From positions 379,917 through 443,916 of the forward strand of contig NW_005179291.1 in assembly GCF_000350225.1 (NCBI RefSeq): a DNA stretch of 64,000 nt, in the 5' to 3' direction. The stretch's first letter is position 1. Every line of letters begins with the position of its first letter. Made by a program: the position numbers and the translations under genes. This document shows, piece by piece, positions 11,855 through 22,380 of the stretch. Below the pieces are notes generated by a model, which saw nothing but the letters and a program-made list of their open reading frames with translations, had not been told where the DNA came from and ran no database searches. The stretch is from Chondrus crispus (Eukaryota; Rhodophyta; Florideophyceae; Gigartinales; Gigartinaceae).

Positions 11855-12894
11855 CAGCGCTGGACGTACTTCGCGATCCGTCCCGCGTCACCCGAGGTAA
11901 CGAGCCTCGAGGTGTTATCCAAGCGGTACATACGATAGTCAGCAACGGCGCTGAACTCTTGGATCATCGTATGTACCGGCTCGAGCCCGGGTTCAGCGGG
12001 ACCCAGCGTGCCGAAGGAGGTAACCGGTAGCGTACGGACGTCTACCGGACCTGGATGCTCGGCGTAACTCGCCGGCGGGTAGCCGCCCCATCGGGGATCG
12101 ACGGAGAACATTGGTTCTCCGGATCCGCGGGCGGCTCCTCCACGGTCCTGTTCGTCCGCGTACGATACGCGGTCCACTTGCCGCCTACTTCCGGCGATAG
12201 GAGGCAAGGCTTGGGTCTCAGACGCGAAGTTCGCGTCTATCGGAGGACGGCTTCCTTCTGCAATCCGACTGGTAGCGGCACCAGTCGGACGCCAACCTTC
12301 GGGGGCGGCGGCGCTCGGAGGTACGGTACCGCCGGGCCCTCTCGAGGGGGCACCGGGTAGCCCTTCGGCCATGGTACGTTCCATGTCACGAGCCCGCAGA
12401 CGAGTGGCGTTGAGCTCCACGGAGAGGTGCGCGAACGCACCCAATTGCTCTGCGGTCGGAGAGGTTCGGTCCTCGGGTCGTCTCACCGAGGTCGGCCTCT
12501 CAGGGCGACCTTGCCCGGATGGTCCGGGCGAGGCGAAACGGGAGTCTTCGACGAGCACTATCCGCGAGTGTAACTCGTCGATCAGTGCTCGGAGATTCTC
12601 TAAGGACTGCGTCACTCTATCGAACCTCCCTTCACGCAGGGAGCGGAGTTCGGCCATACATCGAGTGTATACATGGTCCGATACATCGATCCGAAGGGAA
12701 GTACGAACTTCCTCGATGTATTCGGCTATGCGTTCGAACATCGCCGCCGCTCTTTCCTCGGAGGATCCGAGCGACGGTTCGCGGTCACGAGGACCTGCGT
12801 CGCCGTCGCCCGACGGGGCGGATGGGGACTGCACAGCGGCCGGACTCAGATCCGCCGCTTCGGAGCGGATCGAGGGCTCAAACTCTTGGCTCAT
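11776..12894 (-). pseudogene. Gypsy gag, N-terminal part
   Basis: 372 codons starting at ATG 12894. There is a predicted coiled-coil stretch at about residues 48-115 (ERIAEYIEEVRTSL.., LENLRALIDELHSRI), then a P/G/R-rich region, then the start of a Gag capsid domain (MRSFDGTDPIQLLPFLKDI), where it meets a TGA at 11776-11778. The same frame continues open beyond the stop with capsid-like sequence until about 11610, where the frame changes. It is the first coding segment after the 5' LTR and primer site, as expected for gag. Confidence 0.78.
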
Positions 12895-13047
12895 CTCAAC
12901 GCGATCGGTTCGCGGAGGGAAGCGGAAGTCTTCTCGGAGATCGGACTCCAGGGTCTTCTAGGTCGGGAGACCACTGTAGCATAAACACCCCCAGCGATAG
13001 GGGTGTATGCACAGTTCGACCGAGACCCTTGTCGATCGGGAAGACGG

Positions 13048-13065
13048 GGGTGAAGCGGGACACCA
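13048..13065 (-). other. Candidate primer binding site of the gypsy element
   Basis: On the minus strand TGGTGTCCCGCTTCACCC begins two bases after the 5' LTR. It starts with TGG, the complement of a tRNA CCA end, at the expected place. Which tRNA matches has not been determined. Confidence 0.6.
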
Positions 13066-13067
13066 GC

Positions 13068-13614
13068 TGACGGCACCGGGCAGCGGGCCTGGGTAGCGTG
13101 GTAGAGCGGGAACGGGGAGGACGCCGGTACGCGCGAGCAGTTCGACGCCTCGACGCCCCGGCGCGGTACTGGGTAACGATCCAGTACCGACGGGCGGAGG
13201 TGGAGCCGGCTCATGGGCGTACCGCGCGCGTCCTCAACCCGCGCTCGGTGCCGCTTCTAAGGTAATTAGAGAGCGTTCCCTTAGAATAAGCGGGAAGTCG
13301 GACCTTGACGGTCGGTGGGTGACAAGTCCGTGCTTGTCCTCCTCCACCGCCGCCGGTCCGCTCCATATTTAATATACAAAACAATGTACAACTCTACAGT
13401 ACCGAAGTACTGTAGTGGACTACTGTAGTACAGTTCGGACCGTACTGTAATCCGTTCCGCGCGATACACGTGTACACGTGTACACACGTGTGCCCTGTAC
13501 CCGAGGGGTACACGTGGCCACGCACAGTGGTACTGTAGAGCATCGGGCTCTACAGCACTAGATCCGTTGTTGATCTAATCTAACCAAAAAAGCCCCAGGG
13601 GGGGTTATACTACA
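13068..13614 (-). repeat. 5' LTR of the gypsy element
   Basis: 547 bp direct repeat of 1-588, bounded on the plus strand by TG at 13068 and CA at 13613-13614. It differs from the left copy by a handful of substitutions and by lacking 43 bp. High LTR identity implies a recent insertion. Confidence 0.93.
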
Positions 13615-14780
13615 TGCCTTCGAGATGAAAATTAATTCCCGAAACAAGACGTCCTGATCGTTTACGTTTTATAAAGACAGTAAAAATCTCATTATTGCAG
13701 TCACGTTCTCCACAAGACACCATAAAGTCATTTTTGCGCACCGCGCTTGTGTCGAACACATCTTCAAGCGTGTCCTTGAAATAAAGTTATAAAGGGCCAG
13801 AAAGCTTTATTGACATTGCGCTGCATCTTCTGCACCCCGCGGGGCACCCATTCGCGACCTCTTGTACATCTGGGAGTTCGTTGCAGCCCGGAAATTCCGC
13901 TTTCTTAGCCATCTGTTCAGCCATTAAATGGGAATCTCGCACGCACTCGCATTGTTGCTGATCGCCGCTACGCTCATGGGATGATTACCAAACTAGTGGC
14001 CGTTGTTGCAAATAGTATCTAGGCAGATATTCTCGATGCCCAGATTTGAGTGTCCGCGATCCGGTGCCCCAGAATTTGCGAATAGCTGGAACGATAGAAT
14101 CATATAGCCATCCGATTTGTGGTACGCCAGATTTTGCGAATAGCTGGACACGATAGAATCGTATAGCAATCGGATGGAGGTTTTGAAAATGTTCGATGGT
14201 TTTCAAAGCCTCGTTTTAGTGACCAGCAGGAAGCCCTCCTTTTAATCCAAATCAGCCTTTACAGCTGCTGGATGCCAATCAGGTGCCCTAGAATCGGTGT
14301 CACGGATCATCACGGCTCCGTGACCAGACCCCTTCCTTCGCCTCCCTAGGGGGGGCCTTCTGAATGGCCTTTTTCACAAAACCTGGAGGCCTCCACAGTA
14401 TTCAAACCAATGAGCCATTCACGGATTCGACGAATAAGTGCGATTTTAGTTTGGTTGGTGTAAATACATATCATGGAGGACTCACGGCGCTTTCTTCGAA
14501 TCCTCCACGGTGCGAACATGCCCTAACCCTGTAATGGATGCTTTTTCGTTGGAAAAATTACCGTCGAAGGTACAGTACGATACTTCAGATGTCCATTCTT
14601 TGGCTGAAAATGTTATCCTTCGAAGGGTAAGGTCAATATCGCTCCCCTGGAGTGGAAGGGGTGAGCAAGTGTTGGCCGAGTGTGTTCCGTAAATCACTGT
14701 TCAAAATACAGGGCATGAGCGCTTTGAGCGCCTTTTGAGCGACGCAAGCGCAGTTCCAGAGGCGCTGTTGATGTTGACAT
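13615..14780. other. Non-coding stretch with a 58 bp tandem duplication
   Basis: No coding region is supported. At 14069-14180 a 58 bp unit occurs twice with about 85-90% identity (each beginning CCAGA and containing TTTGCGAATAGCTGGA). The rest shows nothing recognisable. Confidence 0.6.
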
Positions 14781-14848
14781 AATGTATTGTTGTACCTTTN
14801 NNNNNNNNNNNNNNNNNNNNNCAGCTACCAAAGGTACAACAATACATT
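14781..14848. repeat. Inverted repeat around an assembly gap
   Basis: A 19 bp arm at 14781-14799 is exactly complementary to 14830-14848. The N run at 14800-14821 lies between them. A hairpin here would explain the gap. It could be a short foldback element or the end of the neighbouring transposon. Confidence 0.7.
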
Positions 14849-14869
14849 TATGGGGGCTCTGCCAAATGG

Positions 14870-15130
14870 TTCACAGTTGGCCAGAGTTATTGCCAAAACG
14901 TTAACTGTAATAATTAATGAAATGCGAAATGGTTAATAGTTGGGCAGACTGATTGCGAAACAGTCCGACATGACCCAAAAAATGCAAAATGGTTCACAGT
15001 CTCACATTTTTTATTGCAAAACAGTCCCCATCTGGCAGCCGAATTGCAAACAGCTCACATTTGGGGATTTGCAATGCCGAACAGTTAACTTATGAGCAGT
15101 GGAATTGCGAAATAGTCAACCACGCTCCGA
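14870..15130. repeat. Degenerate short-motif array upstream of a transposase
   Basis: Variants of TTGC-A/G-AAACAGT and AAATGGTTCACAGT recur about eight times at irregular spacing just before the Harbinger-type transposase. Subterminal motif arrays of this kind are known as transposase binding sites in some DNA transposons. That role is inferred. Confidence 0.45.
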
Positions 15131-15270
15131 AAAGTGACAAACATTTCGGGCTGGATTCGCCGTGGCCGTTGTTCTTCTCTGTTCTCATCACAGATCTACT
15201 TCACACAAAATCATAGTTACTGCTTTGTTTATCTACTCTGCTGATCGCGTCAACTCTTGCAGCGTCACCG

Positions 15271-16617
15271 ATGGAGGCCAGCAAGCAGTGTCGCCCTGGC
15301 GCCGTCCTCACGAGCTCCGCCCGCCGCCGGAACAGAGGCGAAAACGCTTCTAAGTTTAAAGACAAAACCTCGCCGTGGCTGGATCCTGACGTACAAGCCC
15401 TGATGGACGACACAACGGACTCTGAGGACGAATCCAACGTGTTGTCACTACCGAAAAGCGCCCTTCTAGCTGGTCCTCGACCGTGCGTCACCGGTGTGGA
15501 CCCCGAGAAGGCGCGGGCCATCCTGGAAATCTATGAAGACAAAAGGAAGCGGCTTACCGCCACAACAAAGAAGGTCGAAGCTACCAAGTCCTCCAAAAGT
15601 GGCATATGAGAAGCGTAGCGCTGCTCGTTTATACGAAAACATACGTTTGCTCGACTCCGATGTGGGTCTATTTGAAAAGAATGTGCATCCCAGCCGCGAT
15701 GAATTCGATGGCCTGCATTGCTTGATACGTGGCGAGCTACAAAACGCGATGGATGTGCGACGAGAGCATGCTGGAGAGTTTCGTGCATCGCGTCGGCGTC
15801 GTTTGAACACAGAAGAGATGCTTTTCATGTTCTTGGACATACTAGGTGGGTCTAACGAAGGGGGAATTGGTATAGAGAGGGTCGGACATAGGTATGGTGT
15901 ATCGATAAGAACTGTATCAAACTACTTCCGTCATGTCTTGTTTGCCGTGTTTAAATATCGAAATACGATAGAGCCGCCATTGATCAGATGGCCGGAGGCA
16001 GTGGAGCACGGTTCCATGGAAGGTTTGCTTCTCGGGATTCTGCGTTTTGTTTTTTCGTTGATGGGAACAAGAAAAAGCGCTGGAGGCCTGGAGAGATTCA
16101 CGAACAGGAGAGAGCATATGACGGGTACAAAAAGGCTCACGTGTGGTCTGTGCTTGTGTTCTGTGACTTCTACGGTCGGTTCATACGTTTAGAGATATCC
16201 GACAAGGGCGCTGAAAGCGACCGAAATCTGTACACAAGCTCAGAGGTGCATCAGAATCCGGGTGACTTCCTTGCGACGCGACAGAATAGAATGGCAGATA
16301 TGGGCTTTGGTGGTAGTGGTGCGCTGGTAGTTCCTTACAAGAGGAACGAAAGCACTGAGTAGATTCACAGGTCGAGCTACAACAGGTATATTCATCCGCA
16401 GCGTATGGTGAACGAGTGGGGAATCGGGTACATTAACAACGGGTTCCGCATATTCCTGGGCCGCTGGCCTTTTGAGAAGGAACTGTTCCCAATAGCTTAC
16501 AACACTGCGGCTATGCTATCTAACTGGGAGTTCGATAGACGGGGATTCGCTTTACAACCTAGGTAGCAGTACGAAGAGAAACTAGCAGCTCATGGACGTC
16601 TAGAAAATTCCGAATGA
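15271..16617 (+). pseudogene. PIF/Harbinger-type (HARBI1-like) transposase, frameshifted
   Basis: It starts at ATG 15271. The first frame runs to 15609, the second (from about 15595) to about 16050, and the third through 16617 with TAG stops at 16360-16362 and near 16564. Joined by eye, the pieces give an N-terminal domain, an HTH-like segment (VGHRYGVSIRTVSNYFRHV) and a DDE_Tnp_4-like catalytic domain. That domain has the first D in CFFVDGNKKKRW, YDGYKKAHVWSVLVFCDFYGRF with the second D, and a late acidic residue in MVNEWGIGYINNGF. Such transposases cut and paste small DNA elements with 3 bp target duplications. A homologous N-terminal fragment lies at 18283-18640. Inactive by at least two frameshifts. 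Confidence 0.7.
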
Positions 16618-16639
16618 ATAAACCTTCCTGGATTGCCTT

Positions 16640-17810
16640 TTTCTCTTAGTGTTTGAGCGGCGCGCGGGGCGGCGAGCGCAAAGTCGGCAGCGACGGCGAG
16701 GGAGCCGTAGGCGACCTAGCGGAGGACTCAGCCAAGACGAAAGCGGTGGTGGGTGCCAAATCAGTGACATGATTAGTAAGGAGATCGGGTTCCATGACCA
16801 AAGGGTCAGTTGGGAGGGGCGGGGGAAGCGGTGTTAGCGGTTGCTGTGTTGGGAAATTATGGCTTTGCGCGAAAAGGTTGACCAGAATGCCGAAATGCTC
16901 GCTTTGACGGCGCTACAGGGCAGCACTAGCGGTCGCCGCATTGGCAAAGCGCGTTTACGCGCGAAGATTCTGTAAGTCTGCAGCCATACGTCTCCGTTCT
17001 CTGGTCTCACGTCGCGCTTGCCTGCGGCGTTTGTTCGCCTCTAAAGTGGCCTTACGCTCGCGGTTAAGTTTATCCTTTTGATCTCTGAATGCTTGGTTTC
17101 GATTGAGAGCCTTCTACGCATCGTCGTCAGTCGTAAGGGGGGTTTTTGGATGCCGTGTGCTTGAAATCAAGAACCACTTGATCGAAGACGTGTTGGGCGT
17201 CGTCCTCCGAACTGCGGGCAGCTGCCGCAGGGCCGTCACCTTCCACAGAGCCAGACATGGATGTGATGACAACCTTCTTCGTCATTTCCGGGACCGTGTT
17301 GGCGACATGTCGCACGTTTTCCCCTGTTATGCGGAGCATATGGGACCTTCGCCAGGACATATCATAGCAGTTCTGCTCGGAGACTATGGCACTGTTGGCG
17401 ACATGACGTTTTCTTGCGCTATCTGAGATGCAGACATAAGTCGCATCAAAAGTTTTCGACTTTTGCAGCTGCGCGCCAAATGCAAGGAGTTGCATGAACA
17501 CCTAATCATTTTCTACCTTGTTCATGAAAAACTGCTGCGAGTGGCGGCGGGATCCGGTAGACGCTTTCCATGGAGCGAGGGATGGGGGCGAGCGCGGAGA
17601 CTGTTCTGGTAACGGTGGTACAGGGTGATCCGGAGAGATAATGGCTGGCGTTTCACCTGTCGGAACTGGAGCGTCCAAATCCAAGATTGAACCCATCTCA
17701 GTGGGCCTGCGGGAGCGAGGGAGGAAGGGAGGGAGAGAAGGAGGGAGAGAAAGTAAAGATGTGAAGAAGGGCAGACCGCCCTTAAGGCGAACCTGTGCGC
17801 GGATGGTCAT
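16640..17810 (-). pseudogene. Degenerate second ORF of the Harbinger-like element
   Basis: The minus strand carries a decayed reading frame convergent with the transposase. It runs from ATG 17810 to a TAG at 17502-17504, continues in the same frame to 17127, then shifts frame into a strongly basic stretch (about 17090-16975, rich in RRRQARRETRERRR-like sequence) and a P/T/S-rich tail with further stops. PIF/Harbinger elements usually carry a second, Myb/trihelix-like DNA-binding protein. The basic segment and position fit that role, but no Myb motif is clear. It could equally be part of an unrelated element. Confidence 0.4.
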
Positions 17811-17949
17811 TTGAGCAAGCTAAGGTTTTTTTGTGAGACCTGCCCAGCCCGTCCCACTGTTTCCTTGCCTGTTTTCAAATTAGCCAGAAATGTAAGCTTT
17901 TTGCTGTGCGAAATTAAAACGCATCCATGACCCAACTTGTGGTATTTCA

Positions 17950-18000
17950 AAATCAAGCCCAGTTCTCGCTTAATTAAAAAGGGTTAATAGCCTGCTGCTT
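17950..18000. repeat. Partial copy of the 18.0-19.4 kb element's terminal sequence
   Basis: It contains CCCAGTTCTCG and TTAATTAAAAAGGGTTAATAG, close variants of the terminal inverted repeat seen at 18038 and 19446. This suggests a second, broken end of the same transposon family immediately to the left. Confidence 0.45.
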
Positions 18001-18067
18001 CGTTTTCACTTTGGTTCCACTAAAAAAGTCACCGAAAAATCGCACCCAGTTTGGAGAAGCCCTAAAA

Positions 18068-18098
18068 GTTTGGAGAAGCCCTTAGGGCTTCTCCAAAC
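18068..18098. repeat. Perfect 31 bp palindrome inside the left terminal repeat
   Basis: 15 bp arms around a single T (GTTTGGAGAAGCCCT and its complement). The same 15-mer occurs again in direct orientation at 18049-18063. Confidence 0.8.
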
Positions 18099-18282
18099 TA
18101 GCCCTTTTTAATTAACGAAAAATGATGTTGTTTTTAAGACCCTCAAATTGGACCATTTCTTGCACCAAATTAGTAGTGAAAACAAGCAAGCAGCGTCGTG
18201 TAGAGCGTGAAGAGTATTAATTTAGGAGGCCGTGCTTCGGTCTCAGAGGTCATAGTTGTCAACAACTCACATCAATCCGAAC

Positions 18283-18640
18283 ATGGGTTCGGAAGAGGAT
18301 GACCTCTCAACGGCTGTTGCTATGGTCGCGCAGTTTGAGGCACAAGTGCAGCATACCTCCCACCTTGCCGCACAGTTCGCTTCCGGTGCTCGAGATTTTT
18401 TGCATCACAGTACCTCCTCAAGTGACGGCGAGCCTGGGCCTGGGCGGGGCCACATCGTTGACCGCACAAAAACGCAATATGTGCGAAGAGATCAGTCGCG
18501 TTTGTACAACTTTGTTCGCGAGGAAGACGCCGATTTCTCTCTTTTTACAAAATTGACCCATTTGTCTCGCAAAGAGATTGACAGTTTACACGCCCTTGTT
18601 CATGCAGAGTTACAAAAGCCGGTTAACTTTCGTGGACATC
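18283..18640 (+). pseudogene. N-terminal fragment of a Harbinger-type transposase
   Basis: It opens at ATG 18283. The segment around 18470-18625 (RLYNFVREEDADFSLF.., SRKEIDSLHALVHAELQ) aligns with RLYENIRLLDSDVGLFEK.., SRDEFDGLHCLIRGELQ in the transposase at 15600-15760. The similarity ends abruptly near 18640, where a minus-strand coding piece begins. No catalytic domain is present, so this is a deletion derivative that would depend on a related element. Confidence 0.6.
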
Positions 18641-19151
18641 ATGACCACGGGGTCCGTGCACAGGTCGACCAGGTCCCGGTACGCCGACATGAGCGCCGCC
18701 AGATGGCGCGCGGCGTCCAGCAGCAATTTGGAGCTCCACTAACGCGGGCCTCCTTCAGGGGCGCCGTCGCGAGAGCCGCAGCGTCCGACACGGCCGCCCA
18801 TTCGGGCCGTAGCTACGATGCCTTCTTGATGGCCGCCGGCGAAATGTTGGGAGCCGACGACAGGTGGGCGGAGTAGCGGTGCTTTGACAGGTTCAGTTTG
18901 CGCTCGAGAAACTCGGACGTGCGGCGTAGGCGGGCGCTGTGATGTAACAGAGCATGCAAACATAGGGTTTGCGTCAGGTGGGCAGCGTGAGCGAGCGCCT
19001 CTTCGCAGCTAGACGGGATCGGGGCTGTTGGGAAGGACAGCGTGGCACCGTTGAGAGGCCGTAATAGGCTGTGAGTTGCGCGTTTGGGGAGTTGCGCGGG
19101 ATAGCGTCCGTCATGGCGGGGGTATTTTAAGGCGCAGACGGAAGGGGACAA
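18640..19151 (-). pseudogene. Unidentified gene fragment captured in the transposon
   Basis: The minus strand from 19151 is open to a TAG at 18813, giving a helix-rich peptide (RTSEFLERKLNLSKHRY.., SPAAIKKA). It continues after the stop and in a neighbouring frame with LLLDAARHLAALMSAYRDLV, ending at the junction near 18640. The amphipathic pattern suggests genuine former coding sequence, but the family is not recognised. It sits inside terminal inverted repeats, as in Pack-type elements that carry host gene pieces. Confidence 0.4.
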
Positions 19152-19887
19152 GAGGGAGGAGGGTAGGGAGGAAGCGGAGAGGGAGGTACGGGACGAAGAG
19201 GAAGGAGGCGAAGGGGAAGGAGGCGAAGAGGAAGGAGATTAAGAGAAACAGTCTTCAAATTTAGTGGGTGCCTTCCTGCCCTGACTTGCTAAAATAGTCA
19301 TTTTCCGTACAGTTGGAAAATGGCATACATTTTAGTTGGGACTGGTCTTCCTAATTGAAACAGGATTTCGCGCACTTTCCTAAATATTCGCATATTTAGT
19401 TGTGATTTTCGTTAATTAAAAAGGGCTAATGGGAACTGGGTGCGATTAATTACACTACCTTACTCACACCCTCAAATTGCCCTCCGGACCGCCCCGCCCG
19501 GTAGGTCTCCCGACAGTGGGCACTAAATCAGATTTTCCAATGAAAAAATGTAACTCTTATGTCTCTTCTATGACATAAACCTGAATCATATTTCAGACTA
19601 GAGAAGTATGGGGAACACACGAAGAGTCAATTGGAGGTCATCGCGCCGGGGCAGCCGCGAACGTCGATTCCCTCAAACAACTGAGTCTCAATCATACTTG
19701 TGGATACCGACAAATACGTTTGGGCAGCTGTTTCGCGTGTGTCGTATGTGATCCTGCACTCCAACGCGCGCTTATTCCCCGCCCTCCTTTGCGCTCTTGC
19801 AGCATATATGATTTCGGTCCACCCCGTACGCTTTGGTAGTTGTTGTGATCAAGACACCATCCATCCTCTCGTGCCTTGGCCTTGAAC

Positions 19888-22299
19888 ATGCCGACTGCTT
19901 TGCGCGCAGAGTCAGTGGTCGGTGTGTGCGAGGTGATCGATGGTGGGGACCCAATTGATCCGTCCTCTCCGAACATGGCCATGTCTGGCCCAGCTATGTC
20001 GGCGCGGGCTGCCGCTTTACCAAGTTTTCATGCGTTCGGGCCTCCAGATATGCTATACGTACGAAAGCGCTACACCCCGGTAGTCGGAGCTTCAAAGATT
20101 TATGGCTATTATCACTTTGTCCGCGGGGTCGACACCTCCCACGGCGCGGCAATATCGGCCTACATCGTCGATATAGTCCGAAACAAAGGCCTTGACCCAC
20201 TGCCCTGGGTAGCTGCAGGGGGATGGGAAGTTGCGTCAGCCACATTCGCGGCCTACAACATTCTTTCCAAAGCCGACGTAACTATTCACGTGGATTTCCC
20301 TGGCTCCACCTCGGCCACAGCTGCCGGTGCCGACGGACGCCCGCTCGAGCTTTCCGACCTCTTCTGGTCTGAGGTAGTGGTCAGCTCTGTTTTGCGAGAC
20401 TTCTCTGGTGCTGGAGAGGCTCCCTTGTACCCTTGTTTGCATGTCATCTCTTCGTCCGGCGCGCTACGAATGGAATCCATTTTCTTCGACGCCGCTACTG
20501 ATTGTGTCAATCGTTGGCATCTTTCTGGGACGGACTCACTTGCTGGCGTGACCTCTTATGCCTCGCACTCTCGAGTTGCCACTGCAATTCTCAACAACCT
20601 CGTTTCCTTCGCTAGATACGACACTGCTGCTGAGTTTTTTCAACGCCAACGCATTTGCAATTCCGACCGTGATTGCGCGGTGCATGCCGCTTCAGCGGCC
20701 CGCTTGAAGGGAGATATTGCATTGGCGAACTCGATCGTGGACGAAGTCTTACGTGATGATCCTGACTCTCAGTTAGCGTGGTTGGAACGTGCAAAGATTC
20801 ACCGATCTTGCGGCGAGCCTGATAAGGCTTTGGAAGCAGCGAAGAAAGCTGCATCTCGCCCTAACCAAACTATTGAGGTTTGGATTGTGCTGGCCGATTT
20901 GTACGTGGACCTTAAGGCATATTCCCATGCGCTCGTTGCCTTGAATTCAGCCAACATGCCTCAGCCATCCCTTGATCACTTTTTGAGGGGACTACTACCT
21001 AATCGCAAAAATCTCACATCCCCGGTCGCGGGCGCCTCCCAAGGCAATGATGCCGTGCGCATACTTGCGAACCAGCTGCGAGAGGAAAGGAATATGTCCG
21101 ATCAAAAGACGGAAGATACCCTGGCTGACTTGCCTGGGAAGCTAATGACTGAGGTAGAACGATCGTGCTACGCGGTGTTGGTGAAGATCTTAAATGAATT
21201 ATCATGGGATGAAATGCTTGCAGTGCGAGGAGAGTGTTTTGTCATGCAGGCGGATGTGGAGAATGGGCAGAGTTCGTTGGATAGAGACGGGGAAGATGAC
21301 AGCAGTAGTGACCCGAGTGACGTCATTAGCGATGGCGAGAATGGTGGCGCTGCAAGCGAGAACGATCAGGTTGGTCTCAATATGGCAAGAAATTCTGACG
21401 GTCATCGCCAAGAAGGGACCAGGAATGGTCTGATGGATGAAGAAGTTCTTGGGGGAAGTCAGGAATTGGCACAAGCTGCCGCGGTCGACATTTCCAGTCT
21501 CCCCAATGACGAGACTCTGGAAGGAGCCACCACCATGAATGGCTCTTTATCTAGTGCACGCGAGGATGAGGCTATCCCTGTCGATCGACTTCTGCGAAAG
21601 AAGAGGTCTGAGAAATCGGGCAAGCAGGTGTGCAAACCATGGCTAGATTATCTAGTTTTGAACATGTTTAAAGATTTACGAGCAATGGCTAGGTGGAATC
21701 ATGAGGAACAGCAGCACTCTGCTGCAGCGGCTTTGGCAGCCGGTGCCCAGGTGAAGAGGTCTCAGAAAGCCGCGGGAGATGGCGATTCCGGGTCTTCATC
21801 TTCGTTTCGCGAGGATGTAGAGAATCAGGGTTTGTACAATGATTATCGGCGGTCGGCTGATGAGGTTGCGGCCACAACACGGCGACCAGCGGCTGATTGG
21901 CTGCGGAGGGGTGAATTAGCGTTGAGGTTGGGAAAAGTTGAAGAAGCAAAAACAGCATATTGGACGTGCATAAAGCTGGCTGCTAAAGAAAAGGTTGTGG
22001 CGGTCACCTCTTTGTGCAGAGTAATGGCGCTTGCATCTGATGAAGGAGACACAAGAACAACGCTACGATGCGCAGATGCTATTTGGAACTACTTGGATGC
22101 GAATTCGGATCGCAAGCCATCATCCAAAAGAACATCTCCTGTACATGACATTAGTGCATGCGTCTTTCGCATAATCTCAAAGAGCGGTTTGCGCGCAGTG
22201 CGCGAAACTGCAACTTCGAATGTCGAAATAGATTTGAAGAGGATGGAGGGATTGCTTCTAGACTCTGTAGCTCTTCAAGTAGACGGCTTCTCCCGCTAA
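19888..22299 (+). CDS. ChAPs-family (Chs5/Arf1-binding, exomer-like) TPR protein
   Basis: 803 residues from the first in-frame ATG at 19888. The N-terminal domain has GYYHFVRGVDTSHG and WVAAGGWEVASATFAAY.., VDFPGS, resembling the ChAPs family (yeast Chs6/Bch1/Bud7). These are cargo adaptors that act with Arf1 at the trans-Golgi network in export to the cell surface. Residues about 240-360 form TPR-like helix pairs (SQLAWLERAKIHRSCGEPDKALEAAKKA.., VWIVLADLYVDLKAYSHALVALNSANM). A low-complexity acidic region (about 450-560) and a second helical block with a TPR-like repeat (about 670-760) follow. No intron is needed. The identification rests on motif resemblance. A generic TPR protein is the alternative. 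Confidence 0.65.
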   Translation: MPTALRAESVVGVCEVIDGGDPIDPSSPNMAMSGPAMSARAAALPSFHAFGPPDMLYVRKRYTPVVGASKIYGYYHFVRGVDTSHGAAISAYIVDIVRNKGLDPLPWVAAGGWEVASATFAAYNILSKADVTIHVDFPGSTSATAAGADGRPLELSDLFWSEVVVSSVLRDFSGAGEAPLYPCLHVISSSGALRMESIFFDAATDCVNRWHLSGTDSLAGVTSYASHSRVATAILNNLVSFARYDTAAEFFQRQRICNSDRDCAVHAASAARLKGDIALANSIVDEVLRDDPDSQLAWLERAKIHRSCGEPDKALEAAKKAASRPNQTIEVWIVLADLYVDLKAYSHALVALNSANMPQPSLDHFLRGLLPNRKNLTSPVAGASQGNDAVRILANQLREERNMSDQKTEDTLADLPGKLMTEVERSCYAVLVKILNELSWDEMLAVRGECFVMQADVENGQSSLDRDGEDDSSSDPSDVISDGENGGAASENDQVGLNMARNSDGHRQEGTRNGLMDEEVLGGSQELAQAAAVDISSLPNDETLEGATTMNGSLSSAREDEAIPVDRLLRKKRSEKSGKQVCKPWLDYLVLNMFKDLRAMARWNHEEQQHSAAAALAAGAQVKRSQKAAGDGDSGSSSSFREDVENQGLYNDYRRSADEVAATTRRPAADWLRRGELALRLGKVEEAKTAYWTCIKLAAKEKVVAVTSLCRVMALASDEGDTRTTLRCADAIWNYLDANSDRKPSSKRTSPVHDISACVFRIISKSGLRAVRETATSNVEIDLKRMEGLLLDSVALQVDGFSR

Positions 22300-22380
22300 C
22301 ACTAATTTCAGCCTTTAGGGTGGCGTAGTTTTCCGCAATAGTGCTCTTTTTACCGTAACATGTTATATTGCGTTTTGCAA

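Larger units (their letters stand above)
1..13614 (-). mobile_element. Ty3/gypsy chromovirus LTR retrotransposon, 13.6 kb, coding-defective
   Basis: Full-length LTR element read on the minus strand: 5' LTR (13068-13614), primer site, gag, protease, RT, RNase H, integrase, chromodomain, about 5 kb of extra sequence, polypurine tract, 3' LTR (1-588). The order RT, RNase H, integrase and the C-terminal chromodomain mark the chromovirus branch of Ty3/gypsy. It is about twice the usual length of 5-7 kb because of the extra 5 kb. Three in-frame stops in pol and at least three frameshifts mean this copy cannot make its proteins, yet its LTRs differ at only a few bases apart from a 43 bp indel. The window opens about two bases inside the 3' LTR, so the left target-site duplication is not visible. 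Confidence 0.93.
18038..19446. mobile_element. 1.4 kb non-autonomous DNA transposon with terminal inverted repeats
   Basis: The left end (18038-18122) and right end (19404-19446) are inverted copies: AATCGCACCCAGTT followed by TAGCCCTTTTTAATTAACGAAAA. The left end has an extra 48 bp inserted between these two blocks, made of three copies (two direct, one inverted) of a 15-mer. Inside are a transposase N-terminal fragment (18283-18640, +) and a piece of unrelated coding sequence (19151-18640, -). Target duplication was not resolved. Confidence 0.7.
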
